Source: Amylostereum areolatum
Lineage: Eukaryota; Basidiomycota; Agaricomycetes; Russulales; Stereaceae
Assembly (NCBI GenBank): GCA_012932865.1
Contig: SAXG01000076.1
Location: 124,001 to 188,000, forward strand
Direction: 5' to 3'
Length of the DNA: 64,000 nt
Positions 33,624 to 44,783 of the stretch are shown in pieces. The notes under the pieces are model-generated. The model saw only the letters and a list, made by a program, of their open reading frames with translations, was not told the origin of the DNA and did not search any database. Both the position numbers and the translations under genes were made by a program. How positions within the stretch are numbered: the first letter of the stretch is position 1; every line of letters begins with the position of its first letter.

Positions 33624-34071
33624 GCGCACGGACGAACTTTCATTCATCATCATGCACTCGGACTTTCTTACTTCACCCATCATACGCACTCGGACTATCT
33701 CTCGCATCATCATTTACGTCTTCATCCCGTTCCTATCATCCCGCCCTTACGATTTCTCCTTACGATACTCCTCGGACTGATCACGGACTGCGCCCTCACT
33801 CGTACGCATATTTTCCTCGGACTTCTCTACTATACCGGTTCCTATCGCTATGAGGAAGGCGAAACGCTTAGCATCTTTCCCAGCGACGCACTGGATGCAT
33901 CGCTTACTTACAACTCATGTCTAATTATGTACGAGATTCCCGCTTACGATTGACGGCAATGATTACATCATTGCTCCTCCACATCGCAAGCATAAAAGGA
34001 AAGTCACAAAGACGATAACATCCTCAGACATCGTCTAAACAAACTCACTCGCACCGCCCAAACCAACAAAA

Positions 34072-34455
34072 ATGTCTTCTACTCTTACCTCCTCGTCGCG
34101 CAACCTCTCCACCACCGACCACACTCCTCCTACCACTCCTCCTCCTTCGCCCGTCCTCTCGCGCACTCCCACGCCCGACCCACAGGACGAAGAACTCCTT
34201 CGTCATCTCAAACGAGTCACGGAACTCCTAAACCGTCCGGACGTCGCTCGCGCCATGAAGAGGCCGAGAAGCTTAGACGAAGAAGCTATGCAGGAGTCGA
34301 AGGGAAGATCCGGCATCAAGGGACTCTTCCGAAAGCGCGGGCCTCGGTTCAAGAGCCCGGATCACGCGACGACGGCGAGGATAGGGCATCGGTTAGGGGC
34401 TACTACGATAAACGGAGAGGACCTAAAGGTAGTAGAAGCGTTGTTGAAACGATAG
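34072..34455 (+). CDS. Retrotransposon ORF, basic 127-aa protein
   Basis: Unknown. The ATG is in excellent context (CAAAAATGTC) after an A/C-rich leader. A Ser/Thr/Pro-rich N-terminus (about 40 residues) precedes a Lys/Arg-rich C-terminal half (EELLRHLKRVTELLNRP, GIKGLFRKRGPRFKSP). A TATA-like ATAAAAGG at about 33992-33999 lies about 75 bp upstream, so it may have its own promoter. It could be a small nucleic-acid-binding accessory protein. Confidence 0.5.
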   Translation: MSSTLTSSSRNLSTTDHTPPTTPPPSPVLSRTPTPDPQDEELLRHLKRVTELLNRPDVARAMKRPRSLDEEAMQESKGRSGIKGLFRKRGPRFKSPDHATTARIGHRLGATTINGEDLKVVEALLKR

Positions 34456-34527
34456 AATAGAATTCTATCGTTAGGGTCCGGGCAAGGATATAAAGAGTGA
34501 ACATCAGAAAACGACAAACCCAGAAGC

Positions 34528-34851
34528 ATGATGCAATCAACACAATCACCCGACCTATTGATCTTCAATACGCCCACTCCTCGCTGGCTCATCGCCGTCA
34601 TCAGCATCATCGTAGGACTTACGATCCTCACCTTCCTCGCATCAACCATATTCCTTCTCCAATGGCGAAGAGCGAGCGACCGACAACACGTTCAAGACAT
34701 CCCGCTAGAACCACTTAGGTTCAGGAATCTACGAGACGTAGATTCTAGAGAGGGGGATAGTGTTACAACTCGTTCAAGGTACTTCATTTCGGTCGCCTTA
34801 TTAGGAAGGACGTCGCTAAACGACGAGTTACGACTGTGCCCCAGCTCGTAA
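34528..34851 (+). CDS. Retrotransposon ORF, single-pass membrane protein ending in 3' LTR
   Basis: 107 residues. A short N-terminus is followed by one strong hydrophobic helix (WLIAVISIIVGLTILTFLAS, continuing TIFLLQW) and a basic cytosolic-type flank (RRASDRQH). The last 30 or so codons lie in the 3' LTR, with a stop at 34849-34851. One membrane span near the 3' end recalls the place of env in retroviruses, but there is no signal peptide, large ectodomain or similarity that I can see, so an env role is speculative. Confidence 0.45.
   Translation: MMQSTQSPDLLIFNTPTPRWLIAVISIIVGLTILTFLASTIFLLQWRRASDRQHVQDIPLEPLRFRNLRDVDSREGDSVTTRSRYFISVALLGRTSLNDELRLCPSS
34747..34757 (+). other. Polypurine tract
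   Basis: AGAGAGGGGGA ends three bases before the 3' LTR, where plus-strand DNA synthesis of LTR elements is primed. Confidence 0.82.
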
Positions 34852-35306
34852 CCGTCCCGACGACATAGCCACGACCGCGCCACAGCTCGTCGGCATCTCG
34901 ACAACACAGCTCCGACAGTGCCACAGTTCGTCGACATGTCGACAACACAGCTACGACTGTGCCACAGTCGCGTCCCCGTAGATACTTGATACGATCGTTG
35001 CCTTATGTACATTTATTTACTCGACCTCCTTTCATATAAAAGGAGGCTCAACGAACGAGCTATTCCTCAGCTCGTTCTCTTTGTAAATACAGGACTGTTC
35101 TAATAAGAACCTCCTCTTAAGCATACTAAAGAGAATCCAAACTAAGTTAATAAGCTCGCCTAAGTCTTCCGTGAAGACTTACTGCTTCGCTTATTGACCT
35201 TTACCTTCGTATAAACCGAGACGTCTGGATCACCTGATCCCACCTCTCACGCATAAGAGTACTGTAGCCTGAGCCGCTTGTCACGTGATAAGGACCGTCC
35301 TTAACA
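34761..35306 (+). repeat. 3' LTR
   Basis: 546 bp, matching the 5' LTR base for base as far as I can read. Its promoter could drive the downstream NLR fragment. Confidence 0.96.
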
Positions 35307-35311
35307 CTCAT
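35307..35311. repeat. Target-site duplication, right copy (CTCAT)
   Basis: Second copy of the 5-bp duplication. Reading straight from the left flank through a single copy restores the WD40 frame (CTT CTC ATA TGG GAC). Confidence 0.93.
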
Positions 35312-37020
35312 ATGGGACACAACATCAGGGAAGGTGGTGGGGGATCCTCTAGAAGGTCATACTGATAGAGTTAATTGTGCTGCCTATTCACCAAATGGTA
35401 CTCAAATTGTCTCTGGTTCTAATGACTCAACCATATGTATCTGGGATGCAAAGACAAGGGAAGTGATAGGTGGCCCTCTAAAAGGTCATACTCAGGCAGT
35501 GTATTCAGTTGCCTATTCACCAGATGGCACTCATATTGTCTCTGGCTCTGATGACTCAACCATCCGTGTATGGGATGTAGAGACAGGGAGAGAAGACTGT
35601 CATCCTTTGAGGGGCCACACTGCATGGGTTTCCTCTGTGGCTTATTCACCAGATGGCACTCATATTGTCTCTGGCTCTTATGACTCAACAATCTACATCT
35701 GGACTGCAGATACAGGGAGATTAGCCAACCATTCACTGCAAGGCCAACCCTCACAGATATCCTCTGTTGCCTATGCACAAGATGGCAAGTGCATTGTTTC
35801 TGGCTCCTCTGATGGAGCAGTCCAAATCTGGGATGCAAAGACTGGAAGCACAGTTGGTGAACCTCTGAGAGGTCACACTTACTCAGTTTGCTTTATTGCC
35901 TATTCACCAGATGGCAAGCACATCATCTCTGGCTGTGATGAAGTAATCTATATCTGGGATGTAGAGACAAGAAAAAAAGTGGGACAATATTCACTGCAAA
36001 TGAATGGATCCTCAGAGTATTCTAGTATTACCTGTGTTGCCTACTCATCAGATGGAAAGCACATTATATGTGGTTCTAATGAGGAATCAGTCTATATACT
36101 GGATGCAGAGACTGGGAGGATGGTGGTTGATTCTCTAAAAGTACAGAATCCCAGTTCAACCCCTTGTTCTGTTGCATGCTCACCAGATGGCAAGTATATT
36201 GTCTCTGGCTTATATGACACAACAATCCGCATCTGGGATGCAGAAATGGGAATACTAGTAGGGGATCCTCTAAAAGGTCATACTGATGCAGTCTATGCTG
36301 TGGCCTATTCACCAGATGGCAAACACATTATCTCTGGCTCAGATGACACAACAGTCTGCATCTGGGATGCAGAGACAGGGAGAGCAGTAGGTGATCCTCT
36401 GAAAGGTCATGCTGCTGGAATCTATTCTATTGCGTATTCCCCATCTGGTGAATACATTGTCTCTGCCTCTTCTGACTCAACAATCTGTATATGGGATGCA
36501 AGGACAGGAAAAGCTGTTTGCAATTCACTGCAAGGTCATGCCTCAGTGATCACATCAGTTGCCTACTCCCCAGATGGAACCCACATTGTCTCTAGCTCAT
36601 TGGACACAACAATCCGAGTCTGGGATGTGAAAATGAAAGCAGCAGACTTGCATGTACTTCAATATTCAAGTATGTTCAAGAATCATCCATATCAATCTCA
36701 GATGATGATACTCATTCTTTTATTGTATATCTATAGATACTTACCCCTTGGCCAATTTCCATAGCCAGAGCACCACTTGCTCAAACAGTGGAATATCCCT
36801 CCCCTTCAAAATCAAAGATGGATGGATCACTGACAGCGAATCTCATCTCCTCATCTGGGTTCCAGATGAATATAGAAATGCTCTGTGGTGGCCTGGAACA
36901 GAGAAGATTATCGGACGCACACCAATTGAAATTGACTTCAAGCATGCAAAGCATGGAGTGGAGTGGACCAAGTGCATGGATAGTGTGGAGTCTGAATCAG
37001 ATTTATATGCTCCTGCTTGA
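35307..37020 (+). pseudogene. NLR-type receptor, 3' part (WD40 repeats and C-terminal cap)
   Basis: This is the continuation of the gene beginning at 20996, displaced by the retrotransposon. It carries the second half of WD40 repeat 4 and repeats 5-14, nearly uniform units of about 43 residues (core VAYSPDGTHIVSGS, DSTIRVWDVETG). With the 3.5 repeats on the other side this makes 14 blades, two seven-bladed propellers. Repeats 8-11 are more divergent. An intron at 36670-36736 leads to a conserved-looking C-terminal cap (DGWITDSESHLLIWVPDEYR, HGVEWTKCMDS) ending at 37020. The fragment has no start codon of its own close to the LTR, so it is probably silent unless read from the LTR promoter. Confidence 0.85.
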
Positions 37021-37494
37021 CATCCAATTTCATCTTCAGTGTAAGTATCTGTAGCCGTCAATACGTCGTGTACAGCCAGGCTTGCGGTGCCACTATAAAC
37101 ACCCTGCACCTCTGCTGTTGCTCTCGAACCTATGTACTTCTAGTCCTACTACTTACCTTCATATGCAAACCTCCTCGCTTTGTACCTACTACTAAGTACT
37201 TACTCGAATCAAACACTCCTCCCCATCGCGCGAGCACCGCAAGCCGTCAAGTCTATATTACATCTGAATTACCGTATCGTACACGTCGCTAGCATTCGAA
37301 TCACGGAGAAGCATAACAGAAAATAAACATACGTCCCGCAAATGAGCCGCCGCGCCTCCAAACGCGCCCAAGAATCCCCCCATCGGCATTCGCAAGAACC
37401 CCCCCTCCCCTGTCACCGTTCATGCAAATCCCCCCGGTCAGCGTTCGTACGAATCCCCCAGACTCCGTTCGTACGAATTCCACGGGACGCACAC
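37021..37494. other. Gap between convergent NLR fragment and ACS gene
   Basis: About 470 bp of 3' flanks. Several TACTACT/AGTACTTAC short repeats lie at 37130-37205, and GAATCCCCC/GTACGAATCC repeats at 37370-37480 near the ACS stop. No gene is seen. Confidence 0.45.
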
Positions 37495-40326
37495 TCACGC
37501 CGCGCCGGCAGCGGCGACCTTCGCCTTGATCGTGTCGACGACGGCGGGGTCGGCGAGCGTGCTGAGGTCTCCGAGCTGGTCGCCCTCGCCCGCGACGATC
37601 TTGCGCATGATGCGGCGCATGATCTACGCACCGAGACGCGCGTCAGCAAGTCCAACACCGATCGCACCAAGACAAGATTTTAAAAAAGGGGCGGCATGGG
37701 AAGAGGTAAGGGTAAGGGGGAGACGAAGGAGCGGGACCGCGCACCTTCCCCGAGCGCGTCTTAGGCAGGTCCCCGACGACGTAGATCTTCTTCGGCGCCG
37801 CGAACGGGCCGATCACCTTGCGCACTTGGAGGGTGAGCTCCTTGACGAGGCCGGACTCGTCCGACGGGTCGAACTTGAACTCCCTGAGTAGTAGCGCGTC
37901 AGAAGGATGTGGATCCCGAAGATACGAAGGTGACGCACGGCTTGAGCGTGACGAACGCGTACACGGCTTGGCCCGTCAGCTCGTCCGCGCATCCGATCAC
38001 TGAAACCATCATAGCATCCGTCAGCAAGGTTTCGCGAGGCCTTTACTGGCACCCAAAGCCAAAAAGCCAAAATCCAAAGCGACGAGAACCCACCTGCGGT
38101 CTCCGCGACGCCCGAATGCATGATCAGCGCCGACTCGATCTCCGCCGTGGACAGACGATGTCCGGACACGTTGATGACGTCTATTCGGGATAACGCGATC
38201 ACGGGTCAGCACGCGGGCAACAACGACGAGGAGGAAGAGGACAGTCGGTTGAAACGGGGAGGAGGGGTGTGCGCTGGCGCGGGCCGCACAAAGCCGGGAG
38301 GGGATGACATGACAGCCAGCATGGAAGGACGAAACCGACAGCTCGTACGGACGAAGCAAGAGGACGACAGCGCGGAATGGAACTCGGCAAAGTCCGACAG
38401 CAAGAACGAACGAACGAAAGAAAGACAGGAAGAACGCACCGTCGACCCGGCCCTTGATCCAGATATACCCGTGCTCGTCGCGCGCGGCGCCGTCGCCGGT
38501 GTAGAACACGCCAGGGTACGGGCGCATGTACGTGTCGAGGTACCGCGCGTGGTCCTCGTACACCGTGCGCGCGATCGACGGCCACGGCGACTTGAGCACC
38601 AGCACGCCCTCGACGTTGTTGCCCTTCAGCTCCTGTAACGCCCCCGGTTCAGCATCGCGGCGCTCATCAACGCAGTGCAGCGAGGGGAACGCACCACGCC
38701 CGTCGTCGGGTCCAAAATCGCGGGCTCGATCCCGAAGAACGGCACCGTCGCCGCCCCCGGCTTGGTCTCGATCGCGCCCGGGAACGGCGTGACGACGATG
38801 CTGCCCGTCTCCGTCTGCCAGAACGTGTCCACGATCGCGGCCTCGAACCGCCCGACGTGCTCGTTGAACCAGTTCCACGCCTCGGGGTTGATCGGCTCCC
38901 CCACGGAGCCCAGCACGCGCAGGGAGGAGAGGTCGTGCGGCTCGGCGTGGTGCGCGCCGAGACGGCGGAGGAGGCGGATGGCGGTGGGCGCGGTGTAGAA
39001 CTGCGTGAGCGCGTGCTTTTCGACGGTTTGCCAGTAGCGCGCGGGGGAGGGGTAGACGGGGGTCGATTCGAAGACGACGGTGGAGACGCCGTTGGCGAGC
39101 GGGCCGTAGACGATGTAACTGGTGAGAGGGGGTTAGTGAATGGGTGATGAAAGAAGGGAGAGGAGGGGACGAACGTGTGGCCCGTGATCCAGCCGACGTC
39201 CGCCATGCACGCGAACTTGTCGTCCGGGTGGACGTCGAAGACGTACTTGACCGTGAGCGCGGCGCCGAGAAGATACCCCGCTGTCGTGTGCACGACGCCC
39301 TTCGGCTTTCCCGTCGAGCCTGACGTCTGCAATGTCCGACGTCCATCAGCCTCGGACGCCACCAACACAAACGCGGAGATGGACGCACGTAGAGGATGAA
39401 GAGCGGGTCCTCGCTCGCCATGATCTCCGGCGGGCAGTAATTCGGCACCTTCGCCGTCTCCTCGTGCCACCACTTATCCCTGCCCTCCGTCCACGCCACC
39501 TCGTTGCCCGTCCTTCGCAGCACGAGCACATGCTCGACGCGCGGACACTGGCGCAGGGCCGCGTCCACGATCGCCTTGGTCGCGATCGTCTTCCCCCCGC
39601 GCTTGCCCTCGTCCGCGGTGAGCAGCACGCGCGATTTGCAGTCGACGACGCGATCGCGGAGGGCCTCGGCGGAGAAGCCGGCGAAGACGACGGAGTGGAT
39701 GGCGCCGATGCGGGCGCAGGCGAGGAAGGCGGCGACGGCGTGCCAGGTCATGGGGAGATAGACGGAGACGGTGTCGCCCTTCTTGACGCCCATCGACTTG
39801 AGCACGTTCGCGAGCGAGCAGACCTCGCGCAGGAGCTCGGCGTAGGAGATGTTGCGGCCCTCGTGCGGCTCGTCCGCTTCGTAGATGATCGCCGTCTGTA
39901 CTGACGCGTGTCAGAGAAAAGAAGGGGGTGAGATGGGGGAAGGGACGCGCCTTATCGGGATGTTTGAACGCCCATCGGTCGACGCAGTTGTAGGAGGCGT
40001 TGAGCCCGCCCTCGGGGAACCATACGATGTCGCCCGTCTCGAAGGCGCCGGCGCGCACGGTGTGGAACGGCCTGTCCCAGCTGAGCGTCTCTCTCGCCAT
40101 CTGTTCCCCGCCCCGCCGCCGCCGATGAGCTCGCGGCTCCGCTGCGCGCGCACAACTTGGATGCACGCACCTTGGCCCACCATTTGTCGGATTCGTGGCC
40201 GACGGTCTCGGCGTGCGCGAGTCGGTAGGCGTCGATGTGGGGGCCGATGTGGGGAACCTTGGGCCCGTTCTTGAGACGGGGCGCGACGGGATGGATGGGC
40301 ACTGCAGGCGGGGCGTCGTCGGACAT
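37495..40326 (-). CDS. ACS1: Acetyl-CoA synthetase
   Basis: It converts acetate, ATP and CoA to acetyl-CoA in the cytosol and nucleus, feeding lipid synthesis and histone acetylation. The ATG is at 40326 ([15 protein letters not shown]) and the stop at 37495. In order: N-terminal domain ([39 protein letters not shown]), [20 protein letters not shown], the ATP-binding loop [43 protein letters not shown], the acetate-pocket WQTETGS, and a C-terminal domain ([14 protein letters not shown]) with the PKTRSGK...IMRR lysine that is acetylated in this family. Seven or more short introns break the gene. A typical family length of about 660-680 residues fits. The flanking F-box and NLR genes are unrelated. 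Confidence 0.95.
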
Positions 40327-40410
40327 CGTGGTTCGTTGGAATGCGATGCGACGATGGATACGTTGGGGAACGGGGATGGGGAGAAAGTGGAGGGGAATGG
40401 GGGAGCGCGG

Positions 40411-40500
40411 GGAGGCGTGTAATTATACGCAAGCGGGGGCGCAGGCCGGCTCCCGCTTCCCGGATGGGGCAAGGGGGCCATGGGCGCGCGCCAATCAGCG
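40411..40500 (-). promoter_or_regulatory. ACS promoter elements
   Basis: Upstream of the minus-strand ATG are an AT-rich TATAATTA-like element (40417-40428), a TCC-N8-GGA site (40451-40464) like those bound by FacB/Cat8 zinc-cluster factors in ascomycetes, and a CCAAT box (40491-40495). Use of these sites here is inferred. Confidence 0.4.
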
Positions 40501-42843
40501 GCGGGGCGAGGACGCGCTTAGCGCCCGGAACACGGGACTCCCCCGTCTCGTTCCCCTCCTCCTCGTCCTCCCCCGCACCCGGCTCACCTTCTCCCCCTCG
40601 GCACCCCCCACCCTCTCTCTCTCCCGGTCCAATCGTCGTCGTTCAACGCCCCCGTCACCTCAACCGAACGTATTTTTCAGTATGTAACCCCTTGGTCGTG
40701 TTTGCGCGCCCTTGCGACCGCGGGGACACATGGGCACCCGCTAAGACAAGAGCCCCCGTCATGGGACCCCGCCTGGACCGCAATATCTGGATTCCCCGCA
40801 CCTCCCTTCCCCGCATTCCCCACCCCCGCCGCCCTATCGGCCCTCTTATCGGCGTATGTGGCGCGTGCCGCGGGGAGTGTGATCTTATTTCGTGCTTGGG
40901 CGCGGAAGGGACGGCTTGGGAGGTGGGCGCTGGGCGTTACTCCGTTGCCGCTGGGAAGGAGGACGGTCGATGGTCGACGGCAGGCCGCGGTATCGTTGGC
41001 ACGGCTTGCGATCGGGACGGCAGAAGCAGCAGCTCGCTTGAGGAGCGGGTCTTAGTATGTTCGTGTCGGTACCTTTCTCGCACCGTCTACGAGCAACAAA
41101 CGGCACCACCGTATGTACTTCACGCTCGCCATTCGCATTCGCATTCGCGGCTTCGCCCGTGACGTCGACGTTCTCTCCCCAAAGCGGACGTCGATCCTGC
41201 CCGATCCCCCATCGTCAAGTCGAAAGGAAGTCCACCCTTCCGCTTCGAGCGGCGGGCCAATGGGAAGAAGCACTTTGGAAGAGCCCTTGCCGTGGCCGGC
41301 ACGCCCGCGGTGCGAAGAAAAGCCCCCCCCTCTCCGCCCCGCCGCGAGCAGAACGGCATCCTATAATCCCCCACCCCCAACGGACGTATCCTCATTCGCC
41401 CCGGTTCCCTCAGACTCACCCTTCCGAAACATGTCACTTCGGCTTTCCGAATCCCAGGACCACGCCATCCCCCAACCCCCAACCCCCAACCCCGGCGCAC
41501 GAAGCCTTTCTGGCGCGCCCGCGGTACCGTGCCTGCGATCGGGCTTGCGACGGGGTGGCTGCCTAGCATAAGGTTATGGCTACGCCTACGCTTGTTCCAA
41601 ATTGGCGTCGAGGGCCGCGGTACGAGCATCAGATACTTCGTCAAAAGCCTGTCGGAGCGGGAGAAGTGCGTGGGGGCTTCGAGGCGTCGTCAGTTGACCG
41701 TGACGCACGCGCGCGATCCAGGCCAGGTCGCTCGGACATGCGCTCGAACGGGGTTTCGATTCACTTTGCCTTTTGATTGACTTTGGGTGGCGGTTATAGG
41801 GGTTGGTCTTGGCTTGTGTCGCACGAGGTGGACGGTGTATGTACCTCTCGTAATACGACGGCCAGGTTCGGGAGTGCGATTCAGCCCGATTCCGCCCCCC
41901 GCCTTTCCTCGCATTTGCGATCGGATTTGTGCAACGGTCGTGCTGATATCGCATGTTCCTTTCGTAGGAAACCTCCACGCGTCGAACGCGGTCAACTCGA
42001 AGACATCCTTCTCTGCGGATCTTGAATCCCTGGGTCCCAAAGACCCAGAAAGCCCCTCCTACGATGAGATACACCTCACGAGAGGGCCCGTGTACGTGTG
42101 GCGGTATGATGCTCGTGGCGGGGGCACGACAAAGGGCCGAACAAGGTCAACATTCGACAGGATTCACGGTGGTCCAGTACAGTCTTGTCTAAAACATTCC
42201 AGTGCTTGATTTATTCATTCGTGAACTCGGAGGCGGGGTCGTATGAGCGCACATTCCACATCTTCCCATATGCTATGCAGTTGATGTCTTTTGCGGTAGA
42301 GAGCTGTAAGTGGAAAGAGATGAACGCAAACGACCGAGTTCAAATGCTCACGTCGTTCAACCTTGGACTTGGTGGAAGATGACCATGTCCATCGTGACAG
42401 ACAGTGAGCTCAGATGACTCTCGACGGGCCACGGCGCCTCGTTCCCAGTCCGTTCGCATGACACAATTCCATGATATGTAAGAGGGACGGCCTCACGAGT
42501 TCTCCCCTCTTCCATAAGTAATCTTGACACCGGCTGGGTACGAGCCTATGCATTCAGCATTCCTGAGGCTCAACATGATTAGTGAATAAATTGGCGTACA
42601 GGAAAATATTGAGATCATACAGTGACCAATCCCACTCAGAGCAACCCTGCAGGATGCCGAAAGGTGGGATCAGAGAAACACCAGGTCCTCGATATAGGGG
42701 GCTGGTCGAAAGACAGCTAGCTGTATGAGAAGCAGCCTGTCGCGGCCGCGCGTGCACGGTTCAGGAATCGGAGACTCGTACTTAGGTTTTAAAAAAATAC
42801 AGTCGCGGAACGTCGCACGAAAGAGGACCGTCATACAAGGGGT
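40501..42843. other. 2.3-kb intergenic stretch
   Basis: It holds a pyrimidine-rich region (40550-40670) and GC-rich sequence with overlapping short frames on both strands, none resembling a known protein. It ends in the 3' flank of the F-box/LRR gene. I see no gene, repeat or RNA that I can support. Confidence 0.4.
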
Positions 42844-44783
42844 TCATGCGCGGACGACCAGGAACTGCTCGGGAATATCTGGGCTCTCGTACGCCGCTAA
42901 CACTCGTCTCGCAACCATCTTTCCATCCTGCTCCTCGATGATGCGATCCACCTATCGCGCGCCGATAAGCAAAGTGCATATACCCACTCACAGGCGGCGA
43001 GGGGGGACTTACGTGCCACACGCGTGTTTCTATTCCGAGCTGGGTCACCGTAGGACTGCAGTGGGAGAGGAGGGCGTGCGCCTGGTCTCGTGGGTGGTAC
43101 GCCTTGGGTCGGTGGGTCAGATTGACGTGCACGGTGCGCAGGGCCGTGGCGCGGGCGAGGACGGGACCCAACGAGGGCTGCAAGGTCGACACTCGATCAG
43201 TCGCACGCGTCGGCTCGGAACGGCGGGCCGCTCACCAGATCGGTCGGATCGACGAGCATGAACAGCTGCTGAAGTTCCGTGCAGCGGACGCAGACCTCCG
43301 TGATGGCGGCCGGGGTGAGGCGCAGACGGTTGAAGGCGAAGCGGGCGAGCCGGGGGCCGTGCCCGGCGACGATGCGGGCGCACAGGGCGTCCGCGCTGTA
43401 GCTTTTGGAGGTCGTGTCGGTCGCGTAGAGTTGGAAGGCTTCAAGGGGCGAGTGCGAGAGGAGGCGAGAGGCGCCGTCGATCCAAGCGTCGGTGAGGAGG
43501 TCGGGGCGGATCGTGAGCGTGAAGGACTCCAGGGAGGTCAGGAACCCCGCGCGCGCGCACTCGCCGCTGAGCGCGACGATGTCCTGCATTCGGGGGGTCG
43601 ACAAAATGTGGATGGGTCGGGGTATGCGAACGCACAAAGTGAGGTGTCAGGCCTTCCAGGCCTAGGCCACGGATTCCGCCGACGTTGTGGCGGATCGCAG
43701 CCCATACGCCTTCGTGTGTGACCTTGGGGCATCCGGCAAGGGAGAGACGCTCGATGCGGCGAAGATGCGGCGAGAGGTTGCCGAGCAGCGCGTCGTTGAC
43801 GAGCGGTGTTGCCTAGCACACTTGGTGAGGTTGATCATCGAGTGGGATGGGACGGAAGACGCTGACTTTGCATATGAGAGTGAGTGTACGAAGACGGGGG
43901 CCCGTCGCGGCGATCCACTGGGGAAGGATGTTCAGGACTGGGCTGCTGGGCATGATGAGAGTGATCTTCTCCAGGTGCGAGAAGCTGGCGAGCGTGCGCG
44001 GGTCGTAGTTGCCTTGATGGTTCCCGTTGAGCTCGAGTTCGGCAAGGTTGGGGCATGTTTGGAGGGCCTTAAGAATGTCGGTGTTCAAGGTGCCATCGCG
44101 GGTCCATGTGCAGGAGCGTAGATTGGTGGCATTTGCGATACCGCGGATGCAGGACCGTTCGAGGTCTTCGTACGCCTCGTAGGAAGACAGGACCCGGGGG
44201 AAGTCGCGTATCTCTGCGACGGAGACTCGTCAGCCAAAGGGGCGGCTCTGTTGCGCTGCGACGCCCATAGTTCCGGGAATCGAGGGTGGAGTTAATCCCG
44301 AGAAACGCTCGATTGTTTCTGGAGAAACGGCCGTGAGGAGAGACACTGAAAACAAGTCATCTTACCCTCGCTTTCAGCGTCGTTTCCTCACTGCCGTTTC
44401 CTGAGAAACAGTCAAGCGTTTCCCAACCTGAAATCTGACCTTCCTTCCTCGGAATGAAAAGGTCGGCGCAGGCGGTCAGACGCACCCAGACGTGAGACTT
44501 GCTGCGCCAAATGGGGATTCTCTGCGAGCGTGCGGAAGAGGTCGACGATCTGAAGACGTCGTTGAGCATCTGGCGCGAGACGTTCATAGCGTAACAGGCG
44601 CACCTTGGATTTGGCCTGTTTATGCCATGGATATATCACGATCCTCTCGTATAGTGACCCGATGGTGAACGTGTGAAAGGTTCTGTTCACGAGACATAGG
44701 TTTGCCAGGTAGGAAGACTTGGGGACCACATGCTGGATGATCAGAGGAAGGAGTTCGATGGGAAGATCTGTAAAGCAGCCCAT
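42844..44783 (-). CDS. F-box / leucine-rich-repeat-like protein
   Basis: Such proteins are substrate receptors of SCF ubiquitin ligases. The ATG at 44783 starts MGCFTDLPIELLPLIIQHVV, followed by LANLCLVNRTFHTFTIGSLY, a basidiomycete-type F-box. Later exons hold LRR-like strands (NLAELELNGNHQGNYDPRTL, HLEKITLIMPSSP, RRIERLSLAGCPKVTHEGVW, LARFAFNRLRLTPAAITEVC, LRTVHVNLTHRPKAYHPRDQ). The last exon ends VAARRVLAAYE-like, then PEQFLVVRA. Several introns are present, including a longer one of about 230 nt near 44440-44213 with repeated GAAACG/TTTCTC motifs. The target protein is unknown. It is divergent from SPT5. Confidence 0.72.

Larger units (their letters stand above)
24983..35306 (+). mobile_element. 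Complete Ty3/gypsy chromodomain LTR retrotransposon
   Basis: A 10,324-bp element with 546-bp direct LTRs (TGTTAC...TTAACA) that I find identical by eye, flanked by CTCAT. Internal order: probable self-priming site, gag with CCHC knuckle, -1 frameshift signal, pol in the order protease-RT-RNase H-integrase-chromodomain (chromovirus type), then about 3.2 kb with extra ORFs and a polypurine tract. The gag-pol part is A-rich, unlike host genes, while the region after pol is more C-rich. All pol motifs are intact and there is no stop in pol, so it may still be active. It lies in the same orientation as the NLR gene it interrupts. A typical chromovirus is about 5-7 kb; the excess is the region downstream of pol and the long leader. 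Confidence 0.96.

Noticed and set aside
40341..41162. A 273-codon plus-strand frame upstream of the ACS gene
   Set aside because: Its Arg/Pro/Gly-biased translation shows no conserved segment and overlaps the ACS promoter and first exon antisense.
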